Below are positions 43,859-54,047 of a DNA stretch of 64,000 bases, piece after piece. The stretch's first letter is position 1; the number at the start of each line of letters is the position of its first letter. Under the pieces are notes generated by a model. The model was not told where the DNA came from and searched no databases. It saw nothing but the letters and a program-made list of their open reading frames with translations. A program made the position numbers and the translations under genes. This DNA is from Lysinibacillus sphaericus OT4b.31 (GTDB taxonomy: Bacteria; Bacillota; Bacilli; Bacillales_A; Planococcaceae), in contig NZ_KB933398.1 in assembly GCF_000392615.1 (NCBI RefSeq), forward strand, positions 3,333,705 through 3,397,704, written 5' to 3'.

Positions 43859-44608
43859 TTAGCAGTCTCCTCCTACTTTGTTCGCTAGTTCTCCAAGTAC
43901 TTCTTTTTGTAGTACGATCAATTCTTGAATACCTTTTTCACCTAATGCAAGTAGTTCATTTAACTCTTCTCGGGAAAATGTTGCTTCCTCGCCAGTACCT
44001 TGTAATTCTACATAACGTCCTGCCCCTGTCATAATGATATTCATATCTACAGCTGCTGCAACGTCCTCAACATAGTTTAAGTCTAAAATAGCACCTTGTT
44101 CCTCCACAATTCCAACGCTTGTGGCAGCTAAAAAATCGGTGATTGGGAATTTAGCGAGTTGTTTTTCTTCTGCAAGTTTGGCAATCGCCTGTGTCATCGC
44201 TACAAATGCCCCTGTAATCGATGCCGTACGCGTCCCTCCGTCTGCTTGAATTACATCACAGTCAATCCATACTGTACGTTCGCCAAGTGCCTCTAAATCG
44301 ACGATAGCACGTAATGCCCGGCCAATTAGACGTTGGATTTCCATAGTTCGCCCGTTCACTTTGCCACGAGACGATTCGCGTGGCGTTCGCTGCGCTGTGG
44401 CACGTGGTAACATCGAGTATTCGGCTGTAATCCAGCCTTTTCCTTGTCCACGTAAAAAACCTGGTACTTTATCTTCAACTGTTGCCGTACAAATAACTTT
44501 TGTATTTCCTACTTGGATTAATACTGAACCTTCAGGATGCAGTAAATACTCGCTATCCATTTTTACAGGACGCATTGCATCCACAGTTCTACCATCATAT
44601 CTTGTCAT
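43859..44608 (-). CDS. rph: Ribonuclease PH
   Basis: This 249-residue phosphorolytic 3'-exonuclease trims tRNA 3' ends. It has the RNase PH signature: [91 protein letters not shown] and [17 protein letters not shown]. The length is normal. It is the first gene of the rph-rdgB-ysnB operon. In B. subtilis gerM stands between racE and rph; here the divergent hemolysin III-type gene takes that place. Confidence 0.97.
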   Translation of the reverse strand: MTRYDGRTVDAMRPVKMDSEYLLHPEGSVLIQVGNTKVICTATVEDKVPGFLRGQGKGWITAEYSMLPRATAQRTPRESSRGKVNGRTMEIQRLIGRALRAIVDLEALGERTVWIDCDVIQADGGTRTASITGAFVAMTQAIAKLAEEKQLAKFPITDFLAATSVGIVEEQGAILDLNYVEDVAAAVDMNIIMTGAGRYVELQGTGEEATFSREELNELLALGEKGIQELIVLQKEVLGELANKVGGDC

Positions 44609-44785
44609 AATTTTTCGTGCCTCCTAAAATCTTTCGCGCACTTATTTTATCATATTTTACATCGATAAGACGATTAACTCTCTGCAATATATGATATTTA
44701 TCATATAGATTGTATTACACTTTCTTCTACAATCCATTTTATTGTTCTGTTATAGTAAGGTGAATAAAGGAAGAGGTGACGGGTC

Positions 44786-45427
44786 ATGCCACAATCCGCG
44801 GTTGAACAAAGTAGTTATACTATTAAGGAAGAGTTTTGGAACGCCCTAACGCATGGAGTCGGTGCATTTTTAACAATTCCTGCTACCCTTTTATTAGTTC
44901 ATAAAGCATTAGTTTCCGGTTCAACAACAGAACTCATTAGTTACATTATATTCGGCATTTCAATGTTCTGTTTATACTTAGCATCCACGCTATATCATTC
45001 CATTCCAACACATAAAGTATTACTAAAAAAACTAGATCACAGTTCCATATTTTTATTAATTGCAGGAACGTATACACCAGTTGCTCTGATTGCTGTTGGT
45101 GGACAGCTAGGCTTGACCATTTTTATTATCGAATGGGTACTCGCAATCATTGGTATCGTCTTAAAACAATTTTTCGTTTATCGCTTTAAGAAAGTTTCAT
45201 TGCTTGTCTATATTGGTATGGGGTGGCTTATTGTATTCGTCTATAAACCATTAGTCACGTATATTTCGTTCGACGGCTTTATGACACTTTTAATCGGGGG
45301 CATTTTTTATACTGCAGGCACATTCTTTTATAAAAACAAAAAAATCAAGTACAATCATGCAATTTGGCATGTTTTTGTCATGGCAGGCAGTGCAGCGATG
45401 TTCGTAGCTGTGTACTTATTTATTTAA
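44786..45427 (+). CDS. Hemolysin III family (YqfA/PAQR-like) membrane protein
   Basis: This 213-residue protein has seven membrane helices and the family pattern: EEFWNALTHGVGAFL (first His), LYLASTLYHSIPTH, LDHSSIFLLIAGTYTP and a terminal IWHVFVMAGS. The His/Asp/Ser residues form the putative metal site of the PAQR/alkaline-ceramidase-like superfamily. The name hemolysin III is historical; a membrane-lipid hydrolase role is possible. It is the only plus-strand gene between ysnB and yslB. ATG follows GGAAGAGGTGACGGGTC. Confidence 0.92.
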   Translation: MPQSAVEQSSYTIKEEFWNALTHGVGAFLTIPATLLLVHKALVSGSTTELISYIIFGISMFCLYLASTLYHSIPTHKVLLKKLDHSSIFLLIAGTYTPVALIAVGGQLGLTIFIIEWVLAIIGIVLKQFFVYRFKKVSLLVYIGMGWLIVFVYKPLVTYISFDGFMTLLIGGIFYTAGTFFYKNKKIKYNHAIWHVFVMAGSAAMFVAVYLFI

Positions 45428-45439
45428 AGTTGAACCCTA

Positions 45440-45471
45440 AAACGGACAGTCTTACAATCTGTTCGTTTTTG
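45440..45471 (+). terminator. Terminator of the hemolysin III-type gene
   Basis: AAACGGACAG / CTGTTCGTTT hairpin followed by TTGATTTT. Confidence 0.8.
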
Positions 45472-45483
45472 ATTTTGGGAAAT

Positions 45484-46318
<835 letters not shown>

Positions 46319-46328
46319 ACTTTCCGCC

Positions 46329-46781
46329 TCAATCCTGTTTCATGTGTACATGTAGTTTTTGTAAATAGCTCGATAATTGCCCGACCTCTTGTTCATTAAA
46401 CCCAACAAGCATCTCCTGCAAATACTGCTGTCTTTTTTCGATAACTTCTTGTATTATACGTTCGCCCTTTTCGAGAAGATGAACAACAACAACACGACGA
46501 TCATTATCGTCACGCACACGCTTGACTAATTCATTTTTCTCCATCCGGTCCACTAAATCTGTTGTGGTACTAAATGCTAAGTATAAACGGTTTGACAAGT
46601 CGCCAATTGTAATATCACCAAGCTCTTCTAACCACTGTAATGCAACAAATTGTGGCGGCGTAATCGCATATTGTGAAACAATCTCTCTTCCTTTTTGTTT
46701 CACAATGGCCGCTATATAGCGTAATTCCTTTTCAACCGTTGCAACGGTTTCAGGTGAGTGCTTTGTTACTTCATCCGACAT
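46329..46781 (-). CDS. ysmB: MarR-family regulator (YsmB-like)
   Basis: This 150-residue winged helix-turn-helix protein has the MarR layout: helix ITPPQFVALQWLEELGDITIGDLSNRLYLAFSTTTDLVDRMEKNELVKRVRDDNDRRVVVVHLLEKG. The wing carries the DDNDRR motif. It probably binds as a dimer to palindromic operators; the ligand is unknown. It sits between gerE and racE as in B. subtilis. Confidence 0.9.
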   Translation of the reverse strand: MSDEVTKHSPETVATVEKELRYIAAIVKQKGREIVSQYAITPPQFVALQWLEELGDITIGDLSNRLYLAFSTTTDLVDRMEKNELVKRVRDDNDRRVVVVHLLEKGERIIQEVIEKRQQYLQEMLVGFNEQEVGQLSSYLQKLHVHMKQD

Positions 46782-46855
46782 ATAACTATTTCACTCCTAA
46801 AAATACGTTGAATAGTTCTATTTTGTCGTTTTTTTCACGAAATAGCAAGTGTCCA

Positions 46856-47077
46856 TTAGTCTAATTTGAATTCTTCTAAGCGTAACAGCTCAATTAACGC
46901 CTGAGATCGATTCGTTACACCTAGCTTTTGAATTGTATTGGAAATGTGATTTCGCACTGTTTTTTCACTAATACCAAGTTGCTCTGCAATATCCCTCGTT
47001 GTTTTTTCAGCTAATAAAAGCGCAAATATTTCACGTTCTCGGTTTGTTAAAAGAGAACGATGATGAGAGCCATTCAT
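46856..47077 (-). CDS. gerE: Spore germination/sporulation regulator GerE
   Basis: This 73-residue LuxR-type helix-turn-helix protein lacks a receiver domain: LTNREREIFALLLAEKTTRDIAEQLGISEKTVRNHISNTIQKLGVTNRSQALIELLRL. This matches GerE in size and sequence pattern. GerE works in the mother cell late in sporulation with sigma-K to control coat genes. GGAGGAGGGTGTGACTGAAA precedes the ATG. Its presence supports an endospore-former. Confidence 0.96.
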   Translation of the reverse strand: MNGSHHRSLLTNREREIFALLLAEKTTRDIAEQLGISEKTVRNHISNTIQKLGVTNRSQALIELLRLEEFKLD

Positions 47078-47271
47078 TTTCAGTCACACCCTCCTCCCCC
47101 GCACGTATTGTAACTTATGTTAAGGAACGAGGAGCGGTGACGGCTATTTTCATGATTACCACGTGTTTGCACAAAAAATTTGGAAGTTGCTTCTATAAAT
47201 TCGTTAATAATCATGTAATTGCACATCTTCATCTTCAAAATTGCCTCTCCAACAAAACAATCAGTAGAAAG

Positions 47272-47730
47272 TTAAATGACTGCTAAGGATGCTAAATGTT
47301 CCTTTTCTTCCTCAGAGATTGGTACACTCTTTCCTGTACGGGGATCCATTTGTACAACTGTACCACGTCCTGTGAAGCAAACTTCATCCTTTTGATTTTT
47401 AGCTAAGTAATGAATATCTATAGATGAATTACCAACTTTCGCTACTTTGGCAAAAACACGAAGGACATCGTCAAAGAAAACTTGCTTTACATAATCACAT
47501 TGTAAATCAGCTACTATCGGAATGCCTTTCACACTTTCATCTATTTTTGACGGCATTAGTACACCTAGATGATGAAAATAATCGATACGCGCTTGTTCAA
47601 AATATGTAAAGCTAACTGTATTATTCATATGACCGAACATATCTGTTTCTGAAAAACGCACTCGTACCTCAATAAAAAATGAAAATTCCTGTGCCCACTC
47701 CTGAAAATCTCCAATATAACTTGCCTTCAT
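47272..47730 (-). CDS. ysmA: Acyl-CoA thioesterase of the 4HBT family (YsmA)
   Basis: This 152-residue hot-dog-fold protein has the 4-hydroxybenzoyl-CoA thioesterase pattern VRFSETDMFGHMNNTVSFTYFEQARIDYF with the catalytic Asp, and a C-terminal TGRGTVVQMDPRTGK. It hydrolyses acyl-CoA thioesters; the in vivo substrate is uncertain. The ATG at 47730 is preferred because AAGGGG lies nine bases upstream and directly abuts the earlier ATG. It sits between sdhB and gerE as in B. subtilis. Confidence 0.92.
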   Translation of the reverse strand: MKASYIGDFQEWAQEFSFFIEVRVRFSETDMFGHMNNTVSFTYFEQARIDYFHHLGVLMPSKIDESVKGIPIVADLQCDYVKQVFFDDVLRVFAKVAKVGNSSIDIHYLAKNQKDEVCFTGRGTVVQMDPRTGKSVPISEEEKEHLASLAVI

Positions 47731-47739
47731 GTTGTTCAT

Positions 47740-48106
47740 CCCCTTTTTATTAATTCGCCTTCATGTTATTTAGCTGCATTGACTACAGCTAAAAATAATT
47801 TTTGTTTTAAAGTAGTCTTCAGCGTTGAGTGCGTGTCTATAAACCATTTATGCACTGGAACACTTTTTAACTATATGAATCTATTCTTACATACTTAGAA
47901 AGTGTTACATAAGCGTTGACCATGACATCCGCGTAAAACAACATCTTATAACAGTAGGTCGTAACTCATGCTAATTAAAGTTAAAATGAATACAAATTCA
48001 TTATATAGGAAGAAACTTTATTAGTATAGAAAGAATCTGATATTTCAGTGTTTTATTAAGGAATTCCCTCGTTTTATCCTTTACTTTCTAAAATATAGTA
48101 TAAATA
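47740..48106. other. Intergenic DNA between sdhB and ysmA
   Basis: About 370 bp without an ORF. It probably holds the ysmA promoter; no motif is clear enough to call. Confidence 0.35.
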
Positions 48107-48140
48107 AAAACTCCCCTACACAATTTGTGTAAGGGAGTAT
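48107..48140 (-). terminator. Terminator of the sdh operon
   Basis: ACTCCCCTACACA / TGTGTAAGGGAGT arms followed on the minus strand by TTTTTATTTATAC. Confidence 0.85.
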
Positions 48141-48153
48141 AGCTTGTAGTCAA

Positions 48154-48933
48154 TTAGTCAACAAAGTGGTCAGAACCGAAGAAGTTGCGGAACATTTGCA
48201 CTGTAGTTGCACGGTTTAAAGATGCGATAGATGTTGTTAAAGGAATACCTTTTGGACAAGCAGCTACACAGTTTTGTGAGTTACCGCAGTTAGCAAGACC
48301 GCCGTCACCCATAATAGCATTTAAACGCTCGTCTTTAATCATTGCACCAGTTGGGTGCGTGTTGAAAAGACGTACTTGTGATAATGGTGCTGGTCCTATG
48401 AATGAAGCTTTTTCAGACACGTTTGGACATGCCTCCATACATACACCACAAGTCATACATTTAGATAATTCATAAGCCCATTGACGTTTACCTTCTGGCA
48501 TACGAGGACCTTCACCTAAATCATACGTACCATCAATTGGTACCCATGCTTTAACTTTTTTAAGTGCATTAAACATGCGGTCACGGTCAACTTGTAAGTC
48601 ACGAATAACTGGGAAAGTTTTCATTGGTTCAAGACGAACTGGTTCAGTCAATTGATCAATCAGTGTTGAACAAGATTGACGCGGACGTCCGTTGATAACC
48701 ATTGAACATGCGCCACAAACTTCTTCTAGACAGTTCATGTCCCATGCTACAGGCGTTGTTGATTCACCAGAAGCTGTAGTAGGATTTTTTTGAATTTCCA
48801 TTAATACAGAAATAACGTTCATACCATGACGATAAGGAACTTCGAATTTCTGCCAGTAGCCATTGCCACCTTGTGTATCTTGACGTAAAATTTCAACTTT
48901 TACCATTCTTCCAGTATTAGCTGCGATATCCAT
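48154..48933 (-). CDS. sdhB: Succinate dehydrogenase iron-sulfur subunit
   Basis: This 259-residue subunit carries the [2Fe-2S] (C-x4-C-x2-C pattern in CLEEVCGACSMVINGRPRQSC), [4Fe-4S] (CMTCGVCMEACPNV) and [3Fe-4S] (CGNSQNCVAACPKGIP) clusters that pass electrons from FAD to menaquinone. It is the last gene of sdhCAB, 14 bp after sdhA, with AGGAGG before the ATG. Confidence 0.98.
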   Translation of the reverse strand: MDIAANTGRMVKVEILRQDTQGGNGYWQKFEVPYRHGMNVISVLMEIQKNPTTASGESTTPVAWDMNCLEEVCGACSMVINGRPRQSCSTLIDQLTEPVRLEPMKTFPVIRDLQVDRDRMFNALKKVKAWVPIDGTYDLGEGPRMPEGKRQWAYELSKCMTCGVCMEACPNVSEKASFIGPAPLSQVRLFNTHPTGAMIKDERLNAIMGDGGLANCGNSQNCVAACPKGIPLTTSIASLNRATTVQMFRNFFGSDHFVD

Positions 48934-48947
48934 AATTCTTAGCCTCC

Positions 48948-50693
48948 TTAAGCAGAGTAGTCACGTTTACGTGGTGGGATTAATGAAACGTCAACTTCTT
49001 GGTACGTGATAATTGGCTCACCCGTAGTTGGGTCAAATTTTGCCATAGTCGTTTTTAAGAAGTTTTCATCATCACGTTCTTGGAAGTCTGGTTTGTAGTG
49101 CGCACCACGAGATTCGTTACGTAGTAGGGCGCCTTTTGTCATTACTTTCGCTAGGTAAAGCATGTTTTTCAGTTGACGCGTAAAGTGAGCACCTTGGTTA
49201 CTCCATTTTTGCGTATCGTTGATGTTGATGTTTTCCCAACGTTTTAGAAGATCATCAAGTTTTTTCAATGTATCTTCAAGTTGGTCGTTGTAACGTACTA
49301 CTGTCATAGTAGCTGTCATCATTTCACCAAGCTCTTTATGAAGCAAGTAAGCATTTTCTGTGCCATCCATTTTCATGATCGCATCCCACTTATCTTGTTC
49401 TTCTTTTACGCGTGCATCATATACTTCTTGTGGAATATCTTCAGCATGCTTTTTAAGGTGTTTTACGTAATCTACTGCGTTTGGACCAGCAACCATACCA
49501 CCATAAATAGCAGATAATAATGAGTTTGCACCAAGACGGTTTGCACCATGTTGAGAGTAATCACATTCACCTGCAGCAAATAAGCCAGGAATTTCAGTCA
49601 TTTGGTTGTAGTCAACCCATAATCCACCCATTGAATAGTGAACTGCAGGGAAAATTTTCATAGGTAATTTACGTGGATCATCGCCTACGAATTTTTCGTA
49701 GATTTCAATAATACCACCAAGTTTAATATCTAATTCATGTGGATCTTTATGAGAAAGATCTAGGTATACCATGTTTTCGCCGTTGATACCAAGTTTTTGG
49801 TTTACACAAACGTCAAAAATTTCACGTGTTGCAATATCACGTGGTACTAAGTTACCGTATGCAGGATATTTTTCTTCAAGGAAGTACCAAGGTTTACCGT
49901 CTTTGTAAGTCCAAATACGTCCACCTTCACCACGAGCAGATTCTGACATTAGACGGTTTTTATCGTCCCCTGGAATTGCTGTTGGGTGAATTTGAATGAA
50001 CTCTCCATTCGCGTATGAAGCACCTTGTTGGTAAACGATAGAAGCAGCAGAACCTGTATTGATAACAGAGTTCGTTGTTTTACCGAAGATAATACCAGGG
50101 CCACCAGTCGCCATGATTACAGCGTCTGCGCGGAATGATTTAATTTCTTCTGTACGCATATCTTGCGCAACGATACCACGACAAACGCCGTCAGGATCGA
50201 CTATTGCACCAAGGAATTCCCAGTGCTCATATTTATTAACTAAACCAGCTACTTCGTGAGAACGAACTTGCTCGTCTAGTGCGTATAGTAATTGCTGACC
50301 AGTTGTTGCACCAGAAAAGGCTGTACGGTGCATTAAAGTCCCACCGAAACGACGGAAGTCAAGTAAACCTTCTGGTGTACGGTTGAACATTACACCCATA
50401 CGGTCCATTAAGTGAATAATACCAGGGGCTGCATCACACATACCCTTAACTGGCGGTTGATTCGCTAGGAAGTCCCCACCGTATACTGTATCGTCAAAGT
50501 GAATCCAAGGAGAATCCCCTTCACCTTTCGTATTAACCGCACCATTAATTCCGCCTTGCGCACATACAGAGTGTGAGCGTTTTACAGGAACTAATGAGAA
50601 TAAATCAACTTCAGTACCAACTTCAGCTGCTTTAATCGTTGCCATCAGACCGGCTAGACCGCCGCCGACAACAATTATTTTGCTTTTCGCCAT
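48948..50693 (-). CDS. sdhA: Succinate dehydrogenase flavoprotein subunit
   Basis: This 581-residue FAD enzyme oxidises succinate to fumarate in the citric acid cycle. It has the nucleotide-binding VVGGGLAGLMATIKAAEVG, the flavin attachment region KRSHSVCAQGGINGA, the catalytic HPTAIPG region with SARGEGGR, and HYSMGGLWVDYNQMTEIPGLFAAGECDYSQHGANRLGANSLLSAIYGG. The sequence belongs to the Bacillus-type (type B) enzyme. It is the middle gene of sdhCAB. Confidence 0.98.
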   Translation of the reverse strand: MAKSKIIVVGGGLAGLMATIKAAEVGTEVDLFSLVPVKRSHSVCAQGGINGAVNTKGEGDSPWIHFDDTVYGGDFLANQPPVKGMCDAAPGIIHLMDRMGVMFNRTPEGLLDFRRFGGTLMHRTAFSGATTGQQLLYALDEQVRSHEVAGLVNKYEHWEFLGAIVDPDGVCRGIVAQDMRTEEIKSFRADAVIMATGGPGIIFGKTTNSVINTGSAASIVYQQGASYANGEFIQIHPTAIPGDDKNRLMSESARGEGGRIWTYKDGKPWYFLEEKYPAYGNLVPRDIATREIFDVCVNQKLGINGENMVYLDLSHKDPHELDIKLGGIIEIYEKFVGDDPRKLPMKIFPAVHYSMGGLWVDYNQMTEIPGLFAAGECDYSQHGANRLGANSLLSAIYGGMVAGPNAVDYVKHLKKHAEDIPQEVYDARVKEEQDKWDAIMKMDGTENAYLLHKELGEMMTATMTVVRYNDQLEDTLKKLDDLLKRWENININDTQKWSNQGAHFTRQLKNMLYLAKVMTKGALLRNESRGAHYKPDFQERDDENFLKTTMAKFDPTTGEPIITYQEVDVSLIPPRKRDYSA

Positions 50694-50757
50694 GATTATT
50701 TCTCACTCCTCTTAAAAAATTGCAATGATTGCATGTCCTCTTTTAGTTTTCACGTAC

Positions 50758-51372
50758 TTACACAAAAGCTAAAATTGCAGCCACACCCATAACACTTAGA
50801 ATTACGAAAATAATGTTTGTTACATAAGTAGCAATCTTTTGAGCCTGAGGAGATTGTGTAATACCCCAGCTTACTAAGAATGCCCATAAACCGTTTGATA
50901 AGTGGAAAGTTGCTGATAAAATACCAACAATGTAGAATCCAAGCATGAATGGATTTGCAACAATATCTGCCATCATGTCATATTCAACGTGCGCTCCAAG
51001 TGCTTTTTGAATACGAGTTTGGAAAATGTGCCATGCAATGAAAATCACTAGGAATACACCAGTGAAGCGTTGTAATGAGAACATCCAGTTACGGTATGTG
51101 CTAAAACGACCTGTATTTGGTGTAGCTGTAAAAGCAATGAACACACCATAGAAAGCGTGGAACATTAATGGGATATAAATAATTACCCATTCCATTAGCA
51201 ACAATAGAGAATGTGGAACTAATTCCATCGCCCCTGTTGCATCATTGTAAGCTTCTTCACCGCCAACAGCAGTGAAGTTTAATGACAAGTGGAACGCCAA
51301 AAACAAACCTACTGGTATGACACCAAGTAGAGAATGTAAGCGGCGCCATAAAAACTCTCGATCTTTCGACAA
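50758..51372 (-). CDS. sdhC: Succinate dehydrogenase cytochrome b558 subunit
   Basis: This 204-residue membrane anchor has five helices and His residues for two b-type hemes (RRLHSLLGVIPVG, LFLAFHLSLN, FHAFYGVFI, IAWHIFQTRIQ, TFHLSNGLWAFLVSWGI). It binds menaquinone and anchors SdhAB. A TTG start (51370-51372) follows TAAGGGGGGTAAC. It is the first gene of the operon, divergent from yslB. Confidence 0.96.
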   Translation of the reverse strand: MSKDREFLWRRLHSLLGVIPVGLFLAFHLSLNFTAVGGEEAYNDATGAMELVPHSLLLLMEWVIIYIPLMFHAFYGVFIAFTATPNTGRFSTYRNWMFSLQRFTGVFLVIFIAWHIFQTRIQKALGAHVEYDMMADIVANPFMLGFYIVGILSATFHLSNGLWAFLVSWGITQSPQAQKIATYVTNIIFVILSVMGVAAILAFV

Positions 51373-51644
51373 GACTGTTACCCCCCTTAGTACTTAAAAT
51401 AGCACAACAAAAGAAGTCACCATTTTGTAAATGAAACTTCATTGACTGTGTATTTCATCATGGTACAATATTATGACATGTTTATTGTACTCTCAAGAGC
51501 TACGAGCGTCAAGGCAACTCGGAGTTTTTAATAGCCCTTATTAAAGTAATAATCTAGTACATGATGCGTCATTTTTTCTCGAAAAATCTATCTTTACTTT
51601 ATCACTACCAAATTATAAGAAAATTCTAAGAAAGAAGGATATCA

Positions 51645-52079
51645 ATGTTAAATACTCCATCTCCTACAATCTCATCATTTGGGTATGAGATAATTCGCGA
51701 TCATATTCTATCTTCCATTCTTGGTAAACATGAAGATGAAGTGCTTTATTGGGCTGGAAAAGAGCTTGCTCGGAAGTTCCCCTGTAAAAGTCAAGAAGAA
51801 CTTATCGCATTTTTCGCAGATGCCTGCTGGGGTACTCTAGAACTTACGAAGGAATCAAAGGATGGACGTATCTTCCATTTAACAAATGAGCCAGCACTTT
51901 TACAGCTTAGAAATCGAAGCTTTCGACTTGAAGCAGGATTTATAGCGGAGCAGATTCAGCAAGCAAAAGGCTATTTGACTGAGTGCTATGATGAAAAACG
52001 CGAAAAACAACAGCTTATAATGTTTACCGTCAAGTGGGATGTGAAGGAACGTATCATGAACACCATTCCGACAGAGTAA
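51645..52079 (+). CDS. yslB: YslB family protein (DUF2507)
   Basis: This 144-residue soluble protein resembles the DUF2507/YslB family (V4R-like fold): SSILGKHEDEVLYWAGKELARKFPCKSQEELIAFFADACWGTLELTKESKDGRIFHL, then FRLEAGFIAEQIQ. B. subtilis has yslB at the same place between sdhC and lysC. Function is unknown. ATG follows GAAAGAAGGATATCA. Confidence 0.9.
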   Translation: MLNTPSPTISSFGYEIIRDHILSSILGKHEDEVLYWAGKELARKFPCKSQEELIAFFADACWGTLELTKESKDGRIFHLTNEPALLQLRNRSFRLEAGFIAEQIQQAKGYLTECYDEKREKQQLIMFTVKWDVKERIMNTIPTE

Positions 52080-52233
52080 TCGAATAAGGATTGTCATTCC
52101 ATTAAATGGTGAATGGCAATCCTTTCTTACTTTAATATCACTATCAGCACTGTCTGAATATTCACTAAAGTTACAAATTGTTATAAACAAATTATACAGA
52201 ATGCGTCCTTGATTTTCGACAAACCCCCATTAT

Positions 52234-52725
52234 CTACACTTGAAGCGCTTCAGCTAAATTAAACTCCGCATGTAAAGCATTAGCTGCTTGAATCATATCG
52301 TCCTGTGGTACGACTACGGATACTTTAATTTCTGAGGTACTTACCATTTTCACAGGGATGCCCTCACGACGTAACCGATCAAACATACGTGCAGCAACAC
52401 CTGGGTTGGACGCCATTCCCGAGCCAATAATCGAAACCTTCGCTAGGCCAACTTCAAAATCAGCAAAGCTAAAACCCAATGATAATTTACTATTTTCTAA
52501 AACGTGGAGAGCTTGTGCAAATTCCTCTTTCAAAATCGTAAAGGATACTGACGGCTTTAAGCCATCAATAATAGCTTGTACGATAATATCTACATTGATG
52601 CGATTCTCTGCCAGTACCGTAAACATACCTGCTAAGGATGCATCAGAATAAGCATCATACCCGACTGTTAAACGAATAATGTCTGATTCAAAAGCAACAC
52701 CACGTACGATTAAATTTTTTTCCAC
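52234..52725 (-). CDS. lysC: Aspartokinase II beta subunit (internal in-frame start)
   Basis: In B. subtilis the lysC gene makes a second product from an internal start that comprises the ACT domains. Here the same place has AAAGGAGGAAG, five bases, then GTG (52725-52723) in frame with lysC, giving 163 residues covering the regulatory domains. The site is strong and well spaced. This strongly suggests alpha2beta2 assembly is kept. Evidence is sequence plus the known B. subtilis arrangement. Confidence 0.75.
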   Translation of the reverse strand: MEKNLIVRGVAFESDIIRLTVGYDAYSDASLAGMFTVLAENRINVDIIVQAIIDGLKPSVSFTILKEEFAQALHVLENSKLSLGFSFADFEVGLAKVSIIGSGMASNPGVAARMFDRLRREGIPVKMVSTSEIKVSVVVPQDDMIQAANALHAEFNLAEALQV

Positions 52726-53460
52726 TTCAACTTCCTCCTTTAATAAGGTACCTGTCACATCCTGCTCACACGAACGAATAATGACAGGGATTTGGAACTT
52801 CTTCGCGAGTTCCACTGCACGTGGATGTAAAATATGCGAACCTAAATTTGAAAGCTCTAACATTTCATCATACGAAATTTCCTTTAACTTTTTCGCGCCT
52901 AAAATATGATTGGGATCTGCTGTATAAACGCCTTCTACATTTGTGAAAATATCTACTCTTTCAGCATTGATTGCTGCAGCGATGGCAACCGCTGTCGTTT
53001 CCGCCCCACCTTTACCGAGCGTTGTAATATTCTGAGCCCCATCAATGCCTTGTTCACCAGCAACTACTACGATTTGACCCTGCGCTAAATGTTTTTCAAT
53101 ACGATTGACAGCAACGTCTCCAATACGTGCGTTGCGGTGCTTGGCATCAGTTAGTAAGCCTGCCTGCCAACCTGTTAAAGACACTGCATCATAACCTGCT
53201 TCCTGAAGAGCAATCGCACATAACGCACTTGCGACTTGTGAACTTGTTGAAAATAGTACATCCAGTTCACGCTTTGAAGCATCGTCCGATAAATCGCGAG
53301 CCATCTTTGCTAACTCTTTTGCAGTACGTCCCATTGCTGATGTCACAACCACTACATCTAGTCCACGATTTTTTTCGGCAACTGCCTTTTTTACGAACTC
53401 CTGAATACGATCTGTTGACGCTATCGCTGCTCCACCAAATTTTAGTACAATTCTCGTCAT
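52234..53460 (-). CDS. lysC: Aspartokinase II, alpha subunit (lysine-sensitive)
   Basis: This 408-residue enzyme phosphorylates aspartate at the start of the lysine/DAP/threonine/methionine pathway. The kinase domain shows IVLKFGGAAIAS, GEQGIDGAQNITTLGKGGAETTAVAIAAA and FTNVEGVYTADP; two ACT domains follow (about residues 265-400), ending with VVPQDDMIQAANALHAEF. Length equals B. subtilis LysC. The ATG at 53460 is chosen because AGAAGGAGA lies nine bases before it. A lysine riboswitch lies upstream, and an internal start for the beta subunit is visible at 52725. Confidence 0.97.
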   Translation of the reverse strand: MTRIVLKFGGAAIASTDRIQEFVKKAVAEKNRGLDVVVVTSAMGRTAKELAKMARDLSDDASKRELDVLFSTSSQVASALCAIALQEAGYDAVSLTGWQAGLLTDAKHRNARIGDVAVNRIEKHLAQGQIVVVAGEQGIDGAQNITTLGKGGAETTAVAIAAAINAERVDIFTNVEGVYTADPNHILGAKKLKEISYDEMLELSNLGSHILHPRAVELAKKFQIPVIIRSCEQDVTGTLLKEEVEVEKNLIVRGVAFESDIIRLTVGYDAYSDASLAGMFTVLAENRINVDIIVQAIIDGLKPSVSFTILKEEFAQALHVLENSKLSLGFSFADFEVGLAKVSIIGSGMASNPGVAARMFDRLRREGIPVKMVSTSEIKVSVVVPQDDMIQAANALHAEFNLAEALQV

Positions 53461-53469
53461 CGTTATCAT

Positions 53470-53765
53470 TCTCCTTCTAACTCATTTACGCCTCAGTATA
53501 ATTTGGATACGGATTGTGAATTGTACTGACAAAAGTCATCCCTATCAACTGCCACCTGTGCTCTAGCCAATACGAAGTTAAACACTTAGCTGTCGATACA
53601 AGTATCCTGTTGCTTTCGCTCAGATAGCTTACCGCAGTGAGCGCCGATTTTAGCGTACAATCCGCAACTGTATCTCCGCAGTCTAGCAAACCATTTTGGT
53701 ATTCATCACCCACTTTGAGAAAATGAGGATACATGAATGATGTAAAAGAAACATGCTGGGAACAT
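53470..53765. other. lysC 5' leader between riboswitch terminator and start codon
   Basis: About 295 bp without an ORF of interest. The transcript passing the riboswitch must cross it; no further motif is clear. Confidence 0.4.
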
Positions 53766-54006
53766 CAAAAAGGCAGCCCCACATAATGTGAGAGCTGCCT
53801 GCAACATGTACAATATAAAATCTTGCGCATGTGTGATAGCTCTCCGAAACATCAAGAATCGACAGTCTTACATCTCTTAAATGCAAAACCAGTAAAGTAT
53901 CGGAAACAACGATACTCCACTTCGGCAAGCTTCCCTTTCGCACATCATCAAAGGGTTTGTCCACCCTCCAATATGCTACTATTTAACCTTGCACCTCTAT
54001 CATCAC
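53766..54006 (-). promoter_or_regulatory. Lysine riboswitch (L box) upstream of lysC
   Basis: The minus strand shows L-box landmarks in order: AGAGGTGCAAGG at the 5' end, a TGCGAAAGGGAAGCTTGCCG segment followed by AAGTGGAGTATCG, CTGGTTTTGCATTTAAGAGA and ACTGTC, then ATGCGCA. An intrinsic terminator (GGCAGCTCTCACA / GTGGGGCTGCC then TTTTTG, 53767-53797) closes it. Lysine binding should favour the terminator and reduce lysC expression. It overlaps neither uvrC nor lysC. Confidence 0.93.
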
Positions 54007-54047
54007 TAAAATAGTGAATATAAACTTATATTTACGTTAGCATATGT

